A stretch of DNA of 64,000 bases, from positions 744,001 through 808,000 of the forward strand of contig NZ_FMUJ01000003.1 in the NCBI RefSeq assembly GCF_900100965.1, read 5' to 3'. A program made the position numbers and the translations under genes. The DNA is from Variovorax sp. EL159 (GTDB lineage Bacteria; Pseudomonadota; Gammaproteobacteria; Burkholderiales; Burkholderiaceae_C). Below are positions 1 through 10,869 of this stretch, in pieces (the first letter of the stretch is position 1; each line of letters opens with the position of its first letter). Under the pieces are notes generated by a model. The model was not told the origin of the DNA and did no database searches. It saw nothing but the letters and a program-made list of their open reading frames with translations.

Positions 1-2
1 AG

Positions 3-194
3 ATCACCGGTTGCGTGGTCACGCCCGACCGGCGCACGCTGTTCGTGAACATCCAGCATCCGGGCGAGGCGCGCGACGACGGCAGCGCCACACCGAACAG
101 CGCATGGCCCGACGGCACGGCGCCGGGCAGCGTGCGCCCCCGCTCGGCCACGCTGGCGATCCGGCGGCGCGACGGCGGTATCGTCGGCACCTGA
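3..194 (+). CDS. C-terminal end of a PhoX-like (DUF839) phosphatase, cut by the window edge
   Basis: Only the last 63 residues are inside the window; the frame is open at the left edge and stops with TGA at 192-194. The visible tail reads TPDRRTLFVNIQHPGE, then an Asn-Ser-Ala-Trp-Pro-Asp stretch and RPRSATLAIRRRDGG just before the stop. This is the typical ending of PhoX/DUF839 proteins, large Tat-exported calcium-dependent phosphatases that release phosphate from organic esters in the periplasm. The catalytic part lies outside the window, so activity cannot be judged. A cytoplasmic or incomplete relative of DUF839 is the main alternative. Confidence 0.8.
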   Translation: MTGCVVTPDRRTLFVNIQHPGEARDDGSATPNSAWPDGTAPGSVRPRSATLAIRRRDGGIVGT

Positions 195-244
195 GCGCAT
201 CGCATCACATCCCTCACGAGACAAGACAACAGAAGGACCATGTC

Positions 245-634
245 ATGAGCATCCGCATCGTTCGCCTCGGCACCCCGCGCGCAACCGGCGAAGGCCTGCG
301 CATCGGCACCGTCAGGCGCCCGCCGCGCGGCGTTCCGAAGACGGAGTTCGCGTCGCAGAACTGGTATGACGTGTGGTACCCGAATCTCGCGCCCTCGGTC
401 GAGACCATGAAGCAGGCGCAAGAAGCGGAAACGCCCGCGCAATGGAACGCCTTCGTGCGCAAGTTCAAGGCCGAGATGGCCGAGGCCGACGCGAGCCGCA
501 GCCTCGACCTGCTCGCCGCGCTGTCGCACGGCACGTCGCTCGCGGTCGGCTGCTACTGCGAGGACGAATCGCACTGCCACCGCTCGGTGCTGCGCGCCCT
601 GCTGGCCGAGCGCGGCGCCGACATCGCGAATTGA
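245..634 (+). CDS. DUF488 family protein (YeaO-like)
   Basis: A 129-residue soluble protein of the DUF488/COG3189 family, whose biochemical role is not established. The family fold is recognisable from the N-terminal IRIVRLGTPR strand, the central WYDVWYPNLAPS segment, and the C-terminal GCYCEDESHCHRSVL, which holds the conserved Cys/His cluster. I chose the ATG at 245 because AAGGA at 233-237 gives good spacing; an out-of-frame ATG at 240 stops after two codons. The frame stays open far upstream, but that part overlaps the phosphatase tail and is arginine-rich shadow sequence. It follows the phosphatase gene by 50 bases and ends one base before a convergent transferase gene. Confidence 0.85.
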   Translation: MSIRIVRLGTPRATGEGLRIGTVRRPPRGVPKTEFASQNWYDVWYPNLAPSVETMKQAQEAETPAQWNAFVRKFKAEMAEADASRSLDLLAALSHGTSLAVGCYCEDESHCHRSVLRALLAERGADIAN

Positions 635-635
635 T

Positions 636-1244
636 TCAGACCTGCGGCGCGGAAAGAAACACCGGCAGGCTTTCCGCCTGCGCCGAGTACGCGGCCAGCA
701 CCGGAAAGTCGCCAGGCGCAACGGCATCGGGCAACACCAGTTGCGTGAACGCCCAGGCCACGGCGGTCGATACGTCGGCTTGCGTCATCACCGACTCTTC
801 GGCCGCAAGCGGATGCGCAGCCACCGCCTCTTCGAGCGCCGCGTAAGCCGCGATGAGCTGGCCGTGCACCCGGTCGATCCACGGCTGGTGCTGCTTCTCG
901 GCCGGGCGCAGGTTGCGCTCGTAGACGATCTGCACCGTCTTCTCGCACGCGGCCAGCGCGAGGCCCACCACGCGCGTCGCACGCAGCCGTTCGGCCGCAT
1001 CGCGCGGCATGAGGCTGCGGCTGCAGGTGGCTTCGGCGTGGTCGATGATGAGCGCCGAATCCATCAGCACGGTGCCGTCGTCGCACACCAGCGTAGGCGC
1101 CTTCACCACCGGGTTGATCTGGCGGAACTGCTCGAAGGTGCTGAACACCGAGATCGACCGGTGCACGAAGGGAACGCCGAGCAGCCGCAGCGAAATGGCG
1201 GCGCGCCGCACGAAGGGTGAGTCGAGCATGCCGACGAGTTGCAT
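636..1244 (-). CDS. Glutathione S-transferase family protein
   Basis: A 202-residue cytosolic GST-like protein. The N-terminal thioredoxin fold shows the catalytic-type Ser in MLDSPFVRR, the NPVVKAPTL segment with the cis-proline, and MDSALI, the glutathione-contacting turn. The rest is the all-helical C-terminal domain (about residues 85-202). Members conjugate glutathione to electrophiles or reduce peroxides; the substrate cannot be read from sequence. It is divergent from an Lrp/AsnC regulator across 126 bases, an arrangement that often means the regulator controls the enzyme, but I saw no clear operator there. Confidence 0.85.
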   Translation of the reverse strand: MQLVGMLDSPFVRRAAISLRLLGVPFVHRSISVFSTFEQFRQINPVVKAPTLVCDDGTVLMDSALIIDHAEATCSRSLMPRDAAERLRATRVVGLALAACEKTVQIVYERNLRPAEKQHQPWIDRVHGQLIAAYAALEEAVAAHPLAAEESVMTQADVSTAVAWAFTQLVLPDAVAPGDFPVLAAYSAQAESLPVFLSAPQV

Positions 1245-1370
1245 TGTTTCTCCTGAAGAAGGAGCGCCACGATACCGGCCACCGTGCCCGCGCCGAATGG
1301 CAATCCATCGAAAATCGGGGCCGCAAACCGATCAACCATCGGCCACCGCCACACCTGCCCGAGCGCACAC

Positions 1371-1829
1371 ATGAACATCGACAAGAAGGACCGCCTGATC
1401 CTCGAAGCCCTGCAAGCCGATGCCCGCCAGAGCCTGGCCGCGCTGGGCAAGCGCATCGGCCTTTCGCAACCGGCCATGAGCGAGCGCGTGCGCAAGCTCG
1501 AGGATGCAGGCGTGATTGAAGGCTACGGCGCCCGCGTCAACCTGCGCGCACTGGGCGTGGGGCTGCAGGCCATCATCCGCATCGAGACCACGCATGCGGG
1601 CATCGCCAAGTCCCTGAAGCTGTTCGACGCCATGCCCGAAGTGCTGAGCGCCGACCGCGTGACCGGCGAAGACTGCTTCATCGTGCGCTGCGCGATCGCG
1701 GAGCCGGCCGACCTGCAGCGCGTGGTGGACGCCCTGGCGGTAGACGGCGCGGTGACCACCTCGCTGGTGCTGTCGAGCCCCGTGAACAAGCACGTCACCG
1801 TGCACGCCGCGAAGCTGCCGCGCAAGTAA
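1371..1829 (+). CDS. Lrp/AsnC family transcriptional regulator
   Basis: A 152-residue one-component regulator. Residues 3-60 form the winged helix-turn-helix (DKKDRLILEALQADARQS, then LSQPAMSERVRKLEDAG). Residues about 65-145 are the RAM/AsnC ligand-binding domain that also drives oligomer formation. Members sense amino acids or related small molecules. I chose the ATG at 1371 since the fold begins immediately after it; the in-frame ATG at 1284 would add an unconserved N-terminus. It is transcribed away from the glutathione transferase gene at 636-1244, its most likely target besides itself. The effector is unknown. Confidence 0.9.
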   Translation: MNIDKKDRLILEALQADARQSLAALGKRIGLSQPAMSERVRKLEDAGVIEGYGARVNLRALGVGLQAIIRIETTHAGIAKSLKLFDAMPEVLSADRVTGEDCFIVRCAIAEPADLQRVVDALAVDGAVTTSLVLSSPVNKHVTVHAAKLPRK

Positions 1830-1848
1830 CCGCGCAGCCGTGCAGCCG

Positions 1849-2751
1849 TCAGCGCTGCGCCTTGTCCTTCTGGTTCTGCGCCTCGATGCGTTCGCGCGCG
1901 GCCAGCCAGTCGGCGTCGCTCCACTGGCGCAGCTCGTAGAAGTTGCCGCCGGTGGCCAGTGCATTGCCGCCGTCCATCATGATGCTCTGGCCGGTGAGCC
2001 AGTCGCACTGGCCCGGGGCCATGAGGAAGGCCGCGAGGTTCTGCAGCTCGCTCATGCGGCCGGTGCGCGCCATCGGGTTGTTCTGCTTGCTGCGCGCGCC
2101 GGGCTCTTCGCCGGGGTTCAGGCGCTTGCTCATGCCTTCGGTCGGAATCTCGCCGGGGCCCACGGCATTCAGGCGGATGCCGTGCCGCGCCCATTCGACC
2201 GCGAGCGACTTGGTCATCACGTCGATCCCGGCCTTGCTCATGGCCGAGGGCACCACGTAGGGGCTGCCGTTGTCGACCCAGGTCGTGATGATGCTCATGA
2301 CGCTGCGGAAGGCATCGCCCTGCTTCCATTCGCCCGCCTTGGACTGCGCCACCCAGCGCTTGCCCACGGCCTGCGTCACGTAGAAGCTGCCATGGAAGAC
2401 GATGTTGGCGACGGCGTCGAAGGCGCGTGGCGAGAGGGCTTCGGTCGGCGACACGAAGTTGCCCGCCGCGTTGTTGACCAGCCCGGTAAGGCCGCCGCTC
2501 TGGAACAGGCTATCGACCATTTCGTCGACCGCCTGCGCCACGCGGATGTCGACGCCGAAGGTGTCGATGCGCCGCGCCGGGAACTGCTGGCGCCACTCGG
2601 CGGCCGTTTCCTCGCAGACCGACTGGCGCCGTCCGCAGATGGCGACATCGGCACCCAAGCTCAGGAAGCGCTCGGCCATCGCGCGACCGAGACCGGTGCC
2701 GCCACCGGTCACGAGGATGCGCTGGCCGCTCATGAGGGAAGCTTCGAACAT
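1849..2751 (-). CDS. SDR family oxidoreductase, 2,4-dienoyl-CoA reductase-like
   Basis: A 300-residue short-chain dehydrogenase. The Rossmann motif TGGGTGLGRAMA sits near residue 15 and NNAAGNF near residue 95. The usual catalytic YxxxK is replaced by SAMSK: the lysine is kept but the tyrosine is missing. That is characteristic of NADPH-dependent 2,4-dienoyl-CoA reductases (DECR type), which use a tyrosine elsewhere and act in beta-oxidation of polyunsaturated fatty acids. SPTEALSPRAF and HGSFYVTQ fit the same subfamily. AAGGAG lies 6 bases before the ATG at 2751, so I prefer it to the ATG at 2757, which abuts the Shine-Dalgarno. Divergent from a CoA transferase gene. Confidence 0.85.
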   Translation of the reverse strand: MFEASLMSGQRILVTGGGTGLGRAMAERFLSLGADVAICGRRQSVCEETAAEWRQQFPARRIDTFGVDIRVAQAVDEMVDSLFQSGGLTGLVNNAAGNFVSPTEALSPRAFDAVANIVFHGSFYVTQAVGKRWVAQSKAGEWKQGDAFRSVMSIITTWVDNGSPYVVPSAMSKAGIDVMTKSLAVEWARHGIRLNAVGPGEIPTEGMSKRLNPGEEPGARSKQNNPMARTGRMSELQNLAAFLMAPGQCDWLTGQSIMMDGGNALATGGNFYELRQWSDADWLAARERIEAQNQKDKAQR

Positions 2752-2915
2752 GTTCATCTCCTTGTCGTTGCGGCAGCGGCAGGAAAGAGCGCCGCCATGC
2801 CGCATGCTACGCGCGCACCCGGTGCGCTGGCTTGCGGAATCTGGCTCCCTCGGGCTTGGGCGCCCGAGGGAGAATCGCTGCCATTCGACAGCCACCTGCT
2901 TCTGGATACACGCCC

Positions 2916-3809
2916 ATGCCAAGCCAATCAGCCCCTTCCCTGTTGCCACTCGCGGGCGTGCGCGTCCTGAGCCTTGCGCTCAACCTGCCCGGCCCCGCCG
3001 CGCTCTTGCGTTGCCGCGAAATGGGCGCCGATTGCCTGAAGCTCGAACCGCCGGGCGGCGATCCGATGGGGCTCTACAACCGGCCCGCGTATGCCGCGCT
3101 GCACGAAGGCATCACCGTCCAGGCCGCGGACCTGAAGACCGAGGCAGGGCAGCAGCAGCTGCACGCCGAACTGGCGAAGACGGACGTGCTGCTCACCTCC
3201 TTCCGCCCCTCGGCCTTGCGCAAGCTGGGCCTGGACTGGCCCGCGCTGCAGGCGCGCCACCCGTCGCTGTCGCAGGTGGCCATCGTCGGCGCGCCGGGCG
3301 AGCGGGCCGAAGAGCCGGGCCACGACCTCACCTACCTGGCCGAAAGCGGCCTCGTCACCGGCACCGAACTGCCGCCCACGCTCTACGCCGACATGGGCGG
3401 TGCCCTGCTCGCGAGCGAGGCGGTGCTGAAGGCCATGCTGCTGCGCGCCCGCGCCGGCACGGGCGGCAACCACAAGCCCGGCGGCGTGTACCTCGAAGTC
3501 GCACTGAACGCCTCCGCCGACTGGCTCGCGCTGCCGCGCACCTGGGGCCTGACGCAGCCCTCGGGCGCGGTAGGCGGCGCGCATGCGGGCTACCGCATCT
3601 ATCGCTGTGCCGATGGGCGCGTGGCGGTCGCGGCGCTGGAGCCGCATTTCGCGGCACGCCTTTGCGAAGCGGCAGGCGTGACGTCGCGCGACATGCTGGC
3701 ACCGGCCACGCACGAGGCGCTGGCCGCGTGGCTGGCCGCGCGCACCCGTGCCGAGCTGGACGCAATGAGCCGCGAGCGCGACGTGCCGCTGCTCACGCTG
3801 GCCGACTGA
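2916..3809 (+). CDS. CaiB/BaiF family (class III) CoA transferase
   Basis: A 297-residue class III CoA-transferase/racemase relative. These enzymes move CoA between acids or epimerise alpha-methylacyl-CoA, using an aspartate that forms a mixed anhydride. The N-terminus (PLAGVRVLSLALNLPGPAA) and the KLEPPGGDPMGLYN segment are standard. The YADMGGALLASEAVL segment carries the likely catalytic Asp. At 297 residues it is shorter than the usual 360-400, the missing part being C-terminal, as in several beta-proteobacterial homologues. It is divergent from the dienoyl-CoA-reductase-like SDR, which suggests a shared role in acyl-CoA breakdown. The substrate is not predictable. Confidence 0.85.
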   Translation: MPSQSAPSLLPLAGVRVLSLALNLPGPAALLRCREMGADCLKLEPPGGDPMGLYNRPAYAALHEGITVQAADLKTEAGQQQLHAELAKTDVLLTSFRPSALRKLGLDWPALQARHPSLSQVAIVGAPGERAEEPGHDLTYLAESGLVTGTELPPTLYADMGGALLASEAVLKAMLLRARAGTGGNHKPGGVYLEVALNASADWLALPRTWGLTQPSGAVGGAHAGYRIYRCADGRVAVAALEPHFAARLCEAAGVTSRDMLAPATHEALAAWLAARTRAELDAMSRERDVPLLTLAD

Positions 3810-3833
3810 TCCGCTGCAGCACAGCCGGGCCGG

Positions 3834-4754
3834 TCAGCGGGCGGGGCCTTCGCGCTTGCGGTCTTCCCGCTTGAGTGCGAGGTACGTGTCGAGATCGACC
3901 TCGTGCAGCTGCCGCGGATACTGTTCGGCCGCCGCGAACCAGTAGCGCTCGCGGCGCTCGGCCTGGTCTTGCGCCGGCGCCGCCAGGAAGGCGTCGAGCG
4001 TGAGGAAGTAGCGCATCGCATTGCGCTCCACCAGCCCGCGCAGGCCCCGGATGTACTCCGGCTGGCCGTCCGGGCCCTTGCCGACCGGCGTGAAGCCCAC
4101 CTTGTCGCGGCCGAAGGTCGCCAGGTAGGCCTGGGTGCCGAGCCGGACCATCATGTTGTGGTCGTAGCTGTAGCTGAAGTGCAGGAAGCTCTTGCGCTCG
4201 TCCAGCGCCACGGCTTCGAGCGTGACGCGGTAGTTGCTCGTGCCCAGCGGGCCGCTGGCCGCCGTCATCTCGACCGACAGGTGCTCGGGCGCGGCATTCA
4301 CGATCCGGTAGACGAAGGGCAGCTCGAAGGCCTGGTCGACCGGCTTGTCGTAGCGCCGCACCACGTAGAGCGTGAGCGTCTCGCGCCCCTGCGGCGATGT
4401 GCCCGTGCGGCAACGGCGATTGTTGATGTGCAGTTCCAGCACGTCGCACCAGCGTGTGGCCCCCTTCAGCGTCGAGGTGATCTCCGAGAGCGAATGGTCG
4501 ACCACCGCATAGACGTCGCCCTGCAGGCCACCGGGCGTCTCCTCCGAGTCGAGCTGCACGGGCCGCCCGAAGCTGCTGTGATCGAGCTTGTCGCTCATGC
4601 GCTGATGGGCGGCGCGCAAGGTCTGGGCGGGCGTGGCCGACGCAGCCGGCGCGGCCTCGGGCGACGCTGCCAGCACCGGCAATGCAGCGGCGAACAGCAC
4701 GGCGCCCGCCAGGGTGCGCATCCATGGGGCCGGCGTACGGAGCGAATGACTCAT
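3834..4754 (-). CDS. Exported protein of unknown function, conserved type
   Basis: A 306-residue protein with a Sec signal peptide: Arg-containing start, hydrophobic core around residues 13-28, and a probable cut after VLAAS. The mature part is soluble, without further membrane spans, and I do not recognise a catalytic motif. Visible features are a YAVVDHSLSEI segment, a pair of cysteines in RWCDVLELHINNRRC that may form a disulfide, and a charged C-terminus. The start is the ATG at 4754; no strong ribosome site precedes it. It lies 37 bases downstream of the EamA transporter gene on the same strand, so the two may be co-transcribed. Its role is probably envelope-related. Confidence 0.65.
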   Translation of the reverse strand: MSHSLRTPAPWMRTLAGAVLFAAALPVLAASPEAAPAASATPAQTLRAAHQRMSDKLDHSSFGRPVQLDSEETPGGLQGDVYAVVDHSLSEITSTLKGATRWCDVLELHINNRRCRTGTSPQGRETLTLYVVRRYDKPVDQAFELPFVYRIVNAAPEHLSVEMTAASGPLGTSNYRVTLEAVALDERKSFLHFSYSYDHNMMVRLGTQAYLATFGRDKVGFTPVGKGPDGQPEYIRGLRGLVERNAMRYFLTLDAFLAAPAQDQAERRERYWFAAAEQYPRQLHEVDLDTYLALKREDRKREGPAR

Positions 4755-4791
4755 GGGGTCACACCATACAACGGAGTGCCTCAGTTTGCGC

Positions 4792-5709
4792 TCAGGCCGC
4801 TCCCGTAGTTCCCTGGCGTCCGACCAAAAGAACCATCGCCGCGGCCAGCAGCACGGCCCCAGCCCACTGGCGCGGCGCCATCGGCTGTGCAAGCAGCATT
4901 GCCGCCAGCACGGCCGCCACCAGCGGCTCGATCAGCGTGCCGACCACGGCGGCCGTCGGGGACAGCCGCCGTGCACCCCAGGCAAATGCAAGGTACGCCA
5001 CCGAGGTCGTCACCACGCCCGTGTAGCCCACGCCCAGCCATTGCGCCGCATTTGCCGGCCAGGTGATACCGCCGGGCCACGTGATCGCGAGCATGCACAG
5101 CGCCGCCACCGTCATGCCCCAGGCTGACGCCGTGACCGCAGGCACCCGCACCGGCATGCGCGCGTTGCCGAGCACCACCAGCGCGTAGCAGAACGCGGAG
5201 CCGAACGACCAGGCCAGCCCCGCCATGTGCCCCGGCGCCAACGGCCCCCAGCCTTCGGCTGGCATCACGAGCAGCAGCACGCCCGACAGCGCGAGCAGCA
5301 GCCCCGCAAGCAGGCGCGCGCCGAAGCGCTCGTAACCGCGCAGCACGGACACCAGCGCGACGATCACGGGCGCACAGCAGATCGAGATGACCGTCGGCAA
5401 CGCCGCCCCCAGGTGCGCGATGCCCGCGAACCAGCAGCTCACGTTGAGCGCCATGGCCGCGCCCGTGGCGACGATCTGGAAGCGCTCCCGCCCCGACAGA
5501 TCGGCCCAACGCGCATCGGGCTGCGCGGGCGTGCGCCAGTACAGCCACCAGAGCAGTGGCAGCCCCAGCGCGAAGCGCGCCAGCGACAGGCTTTGCGGCG
5601 CGATGCCGCCATCGATCAGGAATTGCGCCACCAGCGCGCCGCCGCCCCACAGCGCGCCGGCCAGCAACACACCGCCCCAAGCCAGGGCGGCAGACATTCT
5701 TGCGTTCAT
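4792..5709 (-). CDS. EamA/DMT family transporter (drug/metabolite exporter)
   Basis: A 305-residue inner-membrane protein with about ten hydrophobic segments arranged as two EamA repeats (about residues 10-145 and 160-298). GALWGGGALVAQFLIDGG at the start and LIEPLVAAVLAAMLL near the end are repeat signatures. Family members export amino acids, metabolites or toxic compounds; the substrate is not predictable from sequence. GGAGAA lies ahead of the ATG at 5709. The exported protein gene at 3834-4754 follows in the same direction. The 265 bases between this start and the next gene (5710-5974) contain no convincing gene and probably hold two divergent promoters. Confidence 0.88.
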   Translation of the reverse strand: MNARMSAALAWGGVLLAGALWGGGALVAQFLIDGGIAPQSLSLARFALGLPLLWWLYWRTPAQPDARWADLSGRERFQIVATGAAMALNVSCWFAGIAHLGAALPTVISICCAPVIVALVSVLRGYERFGARLLAGLLLALSGVLLLVMPAEGWGPLAPGHMAGLAWSFGSAFCYALVVLGNARMPVRVPAVTASAWGMTVAALCMLAITWPGGITWPANAAQWLGVGYTGVVTTSVAYLAFAWGARRLSPTAAVVGTLIEPLVAAVLAAMLLAQPMAPRQWAGAVLLAAAMVLLVGRQGTTGAA

Positions 5710-5974
5710 TGTTGAAAGTTCTCCATGAGGCCCGCCGCTTCTGTCTCTTTGCAGAGGGCGGGCACGACCATCCGGCCGTCATCCGGCCTTCGCGAAGAAG
5801 GCGGACGGCGGCGACCACTTGCGGGTCTGAGCGCGGCACAAGGCGCGCGTCAGCTGCGGGTCGACGGAGGGGGAGAACGGTACAGAGCCATGGCGGCGAT
5901 CTTAGGCGCTTGGGCGCAGACTATGGCCCCGGGATGCTCCTACCCTCACCCCATCCCTTCAAGGAAAAACACAC

Positions 5975-6355
5975 ATGCCACTCGTTCGAATCGATCTTTC
6001 CAACGACAGCCCCGAGACGCTGGGCACCGCCATCGGCGAGCTGATCTACCAGGCCATGAGGGACACCATCAACGTGCCGGCAGACGACAAGTTCCAGATC
6101 GTCACGCGGCACGCCGCCGGCGAGCTGGTTCGCCCGGCCAGCTACCTGGGCATCGAATACTCGGCGGGGCTGGTGATGATCCAGGTGACGCTGAACCATG
6201 GCCGCTCGATCGACCTCAAGAAGGCCTTCTACCGGCGCGTGGCCGACGACCTGCACGGCCAGTTGGGCATCCGGCGCGAGGATGTCTTCATCAACCTCGT
6301 CGAGGTCGCAAAGGAAAACTGGTCGTTCGGCAACGGGGAAATGCAGTACGCGTAG
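5975..6355 (+). CDS. Tautomerase family protein (4-oxalocrotonate tautomerase superfamily)
   Basis: A 126-residue member of the longer Tautomerase_2-like branch. The mature N-terminus is Pro (MPLVRIDL), the catalytic base of the superfamily after removal of Met. Members move double bonds in oxo-enol acids or hydrolyse halogenated acrylates. The VTLNHGRSIDLKKAFYRR segment and the C-terminal EVAKENWSFGNGE are typical of this subgroup. AAGGA lies about 12 bases before the ATG. Gene context gives no substrate; the downstream YgiQ gene is convergent. Confidence 0.87.
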   Translation: MPLVRIDLSNDSPETLGTAIGELIYQAMRDTINVPADDKFQIVTRHAAGELVRPASYLGIEYSAGLVMIQVTLNHGRSIDLKKAFYRRVADDLHGQLGIRREDVFINLVEVAKENWSFGNGEMQYA

Positions 6356-6412
6356 TGGCCCCTGCCGGACTGGCGGGGCGCATGCCAGCCGGCCAGCCTT
6401 TCGGCGTGGGGC

Positions 6413-8812
<2,400 letters not shown>

Positions 8813-8924
8813 CGGTGGGAGTTGACAGCGCCAAGGGCGCGCTGTTGTGGGCAACCCTTGATTTTAGGGTTTTCCAGCATCCCTGTCGCGACAAACATCC
8901 AGTGACCGGGGCGTTGCCCGCCCA

Positions 8925-8953
8925 TCAATTGATTGCTAAAGTCAATCAATTGA
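8925..8953. promoter_or_regulatory. Perfect inverted repeat, probable operator of the MarR-GNAT gene
   Basis: TCAATTGATTG at 8925-8935 and its exact reverse complement CAATCAATTGA at 8943-8953 are separated by 7 bases. The 29-base element is AT-rich inside high-GC DNA and ends one base before the first possible start codon (8954). MarR dimers bind such palindromes with half-sites about one to two helical turns apart, so autorepression is a natural reading. Binding is inferred, not shown. Confidence 0.7.
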
Positions 8954-9910
8954 ATGACAATGGCAACCATGTCTACGCCATCACCCACCGTCGATACCGC
9001 CGCCGTCAAGGCGATCCGGCAGTTCAACCGCTTCTATACCCGCCGCATCGGCGCCCTCGACCCCTACCTGGGCAGCCCCATGTCCCTGACCGATGTCCGC
9101 GTGCTGTACGAGCTGGCGCATCGCGAAACGCCCGTCGCCAGCGAGATCGGCCGCGACCTCGGGCTCGACGCGGGCTACATGAGCCGCATCCTGCGCCGCT
9201 TCGAGACCGAAGGCTGGCTCACGCGCGCGCCAGACGCTCGCGACGCGCGGCAAAGCGTGCTGCGCCTGACCGATGCCGGCCATGCCGCTTTTGCACCCCT
9301 GCAACAGAAATCGCGCGACGAGGCTGCGGCCCTGCTGGCGCCGCTCGCACCGGCGCAACGCCAGCAACTGGTGCAGGCCATGGGCACGATGCAGTCGCTG
9401 CTCGACCCCGAAGCCGCCCCGGCCCGGCCGCAGGCAGCCGTGCTGCGCGACCCGGCGCCGGGCGACATCGGCTGGGTGGTGCAGCAGCACGGCGAAATCT
9501 ATGCGCGCGAATACGGCTGGGGCAGCAAGTTCGAGGCGCTGGTGGCGGGTATCGCGAGCGAATTCCTGCTCAAGTTCCAGCCCGAGTGGGAGCGCTGCTG
9601 GATCGCCGAGCTCAACGGCGAGCGCGTGGGGGCGATCTTCGTGGTGCGCAAATCGGCCACGGTGGCGCAACTGCGCCTGCTGATCCTTGCGCCCGCTGCG
9701 CGCGGGCTGGGCCTGGGCGGCCGCCTCGTCGACGAGTGCATCGCCTTTGCGCGGCGCAAGGGCTACAAGAAGATCGTGCTGTGGACCAACAGCGTCCTGC
9801 TGGCTGCGCGCGGCATCTACGCCACACGCGGCTTCAAACTGACGCATTCGGAACCGCACGAGGGCTACGGCGAACCGCTCGTGGGAGAGACCTGGGAATT
9901 GAAGCTGTAG
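8954..9910 (+). CDS. Fusion of MarR-type regulator and GNAT acetyltransferase
   Basis: A 318-residue two-domain protein. Residues about 15-150 are a MarR winged helix (DVRVLYELAHRETPVASEI, then SRILRRFETEGWLTRAPDARDAR with the wing). Residues about 160-318 are a GNAT acetyltransferase with the acetyl-CoA loop ARGLGLGGRLVDEC and the C-terminal YATRGFKLTHSEPH. Such fusions are known in proteobacteria; the acetyl acceptor is unknown. Three in-frame ATGs (8954, 8960, 8969) compete, none with a good ribosome site. A start at 8969 would leave the operator at 8925-8953 clear of the coding region. Its gene is divergent from ygiQ. Confidence 0.88.
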   Translation: MTMATMSTPSPTVDTAAVKAIRQFNRFYTRRIGALDPYLGSPMSLTDVRVLYELAHRETPVASEIGRDLGLDAGYMSRILRRFETEGWLTRAPDARDARQSVLRLTDAGHAAFAPLQQKSRDEAAALLAPLAPAQRQQLVQAMGTMQSLLDPEAAPARPQAAVLRDPAPGDIGWVVQQHGEIYAREYGWGSKFEALVAGIASEFLLKFQPEWERCWIAELNGERVGAIFVVRKSATVAQLRLLILAPAARGLGLGGRLVDECIAFARRKGYKKIVLWTNSVLLAARGIYATRGFKLTHSEPHEGYGEPLVGETWELKL

Positions 9911-9923
9911 CGCCACGCCGGCC

Positions 9924-10031
9924 TTGCCTTGCTCCTTCCCCCTCTGGGGGAAGGCAGGGATGGGGGCAGGCAGAGCGTTGGAAATGGAGGCCGTCGAGCC
10001 CCACCCCAACCCTCCCCCGTAAGGGGAGAGA
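9924..10031. repeat. Dispersed paired-hairpin repeat, copy 1
   Basis: The element has a perfect 9-bp hairpin (CCTTCCCCC at 9934-9942, loop tct, GGGGGAAGG at 9946-9954), a G-rich GGGATGGGGGCA stretch, a short variable core, and then CCCCACCCCAACCCTCCCC with a trailing purine-rich arm. A closely similar element occurs at 43134-43241. Here it lies between convergent genes (9910 and 10044) and could act as a bidirectional terminator. It resembles the short extragenic palindromic repeats common in proteobacteria. Confidence 0.75.
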
Positions 10032-10043
10032 GAAAGAAAAAAC

Positions 10044-10826
10044 TTACTGCATGAACCAGCCGTGGCTCACCACGAGCGACTGGCCGGTCAGCGCATTCGT
10101 CGGGAAGCCGGCGAACAGCAGCGCCACGCGCGCCACGTCTTCGGTCGTGGTGAATTCGCCGTCGACCGTTTCCTTGAGCATCACGTTCTTGATGACCTCT
10201 TCCTCGCTGATGCCCAGCGTCTTGGCCTGCTCGGGAATCTGCTTTTCGACCAGCGGCGTGCGCACGAAGCCTGGGCAGATCACGTTGGCGCGCACGCCAT
10301 GCTTGGCGCCTTCCTTCGCGACCGTCTTGGCCAGGCCGATCAGGCCGTGCTTGGCCGTGACGTAAGGCGCCTTCAGCAGCGAAGCCTCTTTGGAGTGCAC
10401 CGAGCCCATGTAGATCACGCTGCCGCCACGGCCTTGCGCATACATGTGCTTGAGGCACGCCTTGGTGGTGAGGAACGCGCCGTCGAGGTGAATGGCGAGC
10501 ATCTTCTTCCAGTCGGCGAAGCTGAACTCTTCGACCGGATGCACGATCTGGATGCCAGCGTTGCTGATCAGGATGTCGATGCCGCCGAAGGCCGCAGCGC
10601 CCTCTTCCACCGACGCATTGACCTGGTCTTCGTTGGTCACGTCGACGCCCACGCCGATGGCCTGTGCGCCCGTGGCCTTCAGTTCGGCCGCGGTGGCGTC
10701 CGCGGCCTCTTTGTTGAGGTCGGCAATGATGATCTTCGCGCCTTCCTGTGCGAAAAGAATGGCGATTTCCTTGCCGATGCCGCTGGCCGAGCCGGTGATG
10801 TAGGCGACCTTGTCCTTGAGTTGCAT
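10044..10826 (-). CDS. bdhA: 3-hydroxybutyrate dehydrogenase (SDR)
   Basis: A 260-residue classical SDR that interconverts D-3-hydroxybutyrate and acetoacetate with NAD. Visible motifs are [12 protein letters not shown] (cofactor binding, about residues 11-22), DV at about 65, NAG(IQ) near 90, the catalytic Ser in MGSVHSKEA, and YVTAKHG with the Tyr/Lys pair. [15 protein letters not shown] and the C-terminal SHGWFMQ ending are typical of bacterial D-3-hydroxybutyrate dehydrogenases. AAGGA precedes the ATG at 10826. It is the third gene of a patatin, acetoacetate decarboxylase, dehydrogenase run, which supports a role in polyhydroxybutyrate or ketone-body turnover. Confidence 0.93.
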   Translation of the reverse strand: MQLKDKVAYITGSASGIGKEIAILFAQEGAKIIIADLNKEAADATAAELKATGAQAIGVGVDVTNEDQVNASVEEGAAAFGGIDILISNAGIQIVHPVEEFSFADWKKMLAIHLDGAFLTTKACLKHMYAQGRGGSVIYMGSVHSKEASLLKAPYVTAKHGLIGLAKTVAKEGAKHGVRANVICPGFVRTPLVEKQIPEQAKTLGISEEEVIKNVMLKETVDGEFTTTEDVARVALLFAGFPTNALTGQSLVVSHGWFMQ

Positions 10827-10869
10827 GGGAATGTTCCTTGAGAGTGGAGTTGAAAGGTATCGACAGGAA

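Noticed and set aside
1849..2751. Inactive SDR because the YxxxK tyrosine is missing
   Set aside because: Loss of this tyrosine is normal in the 2,4-dienoyl-CoA reductase subfamily, so it is not evidence of inactivation.
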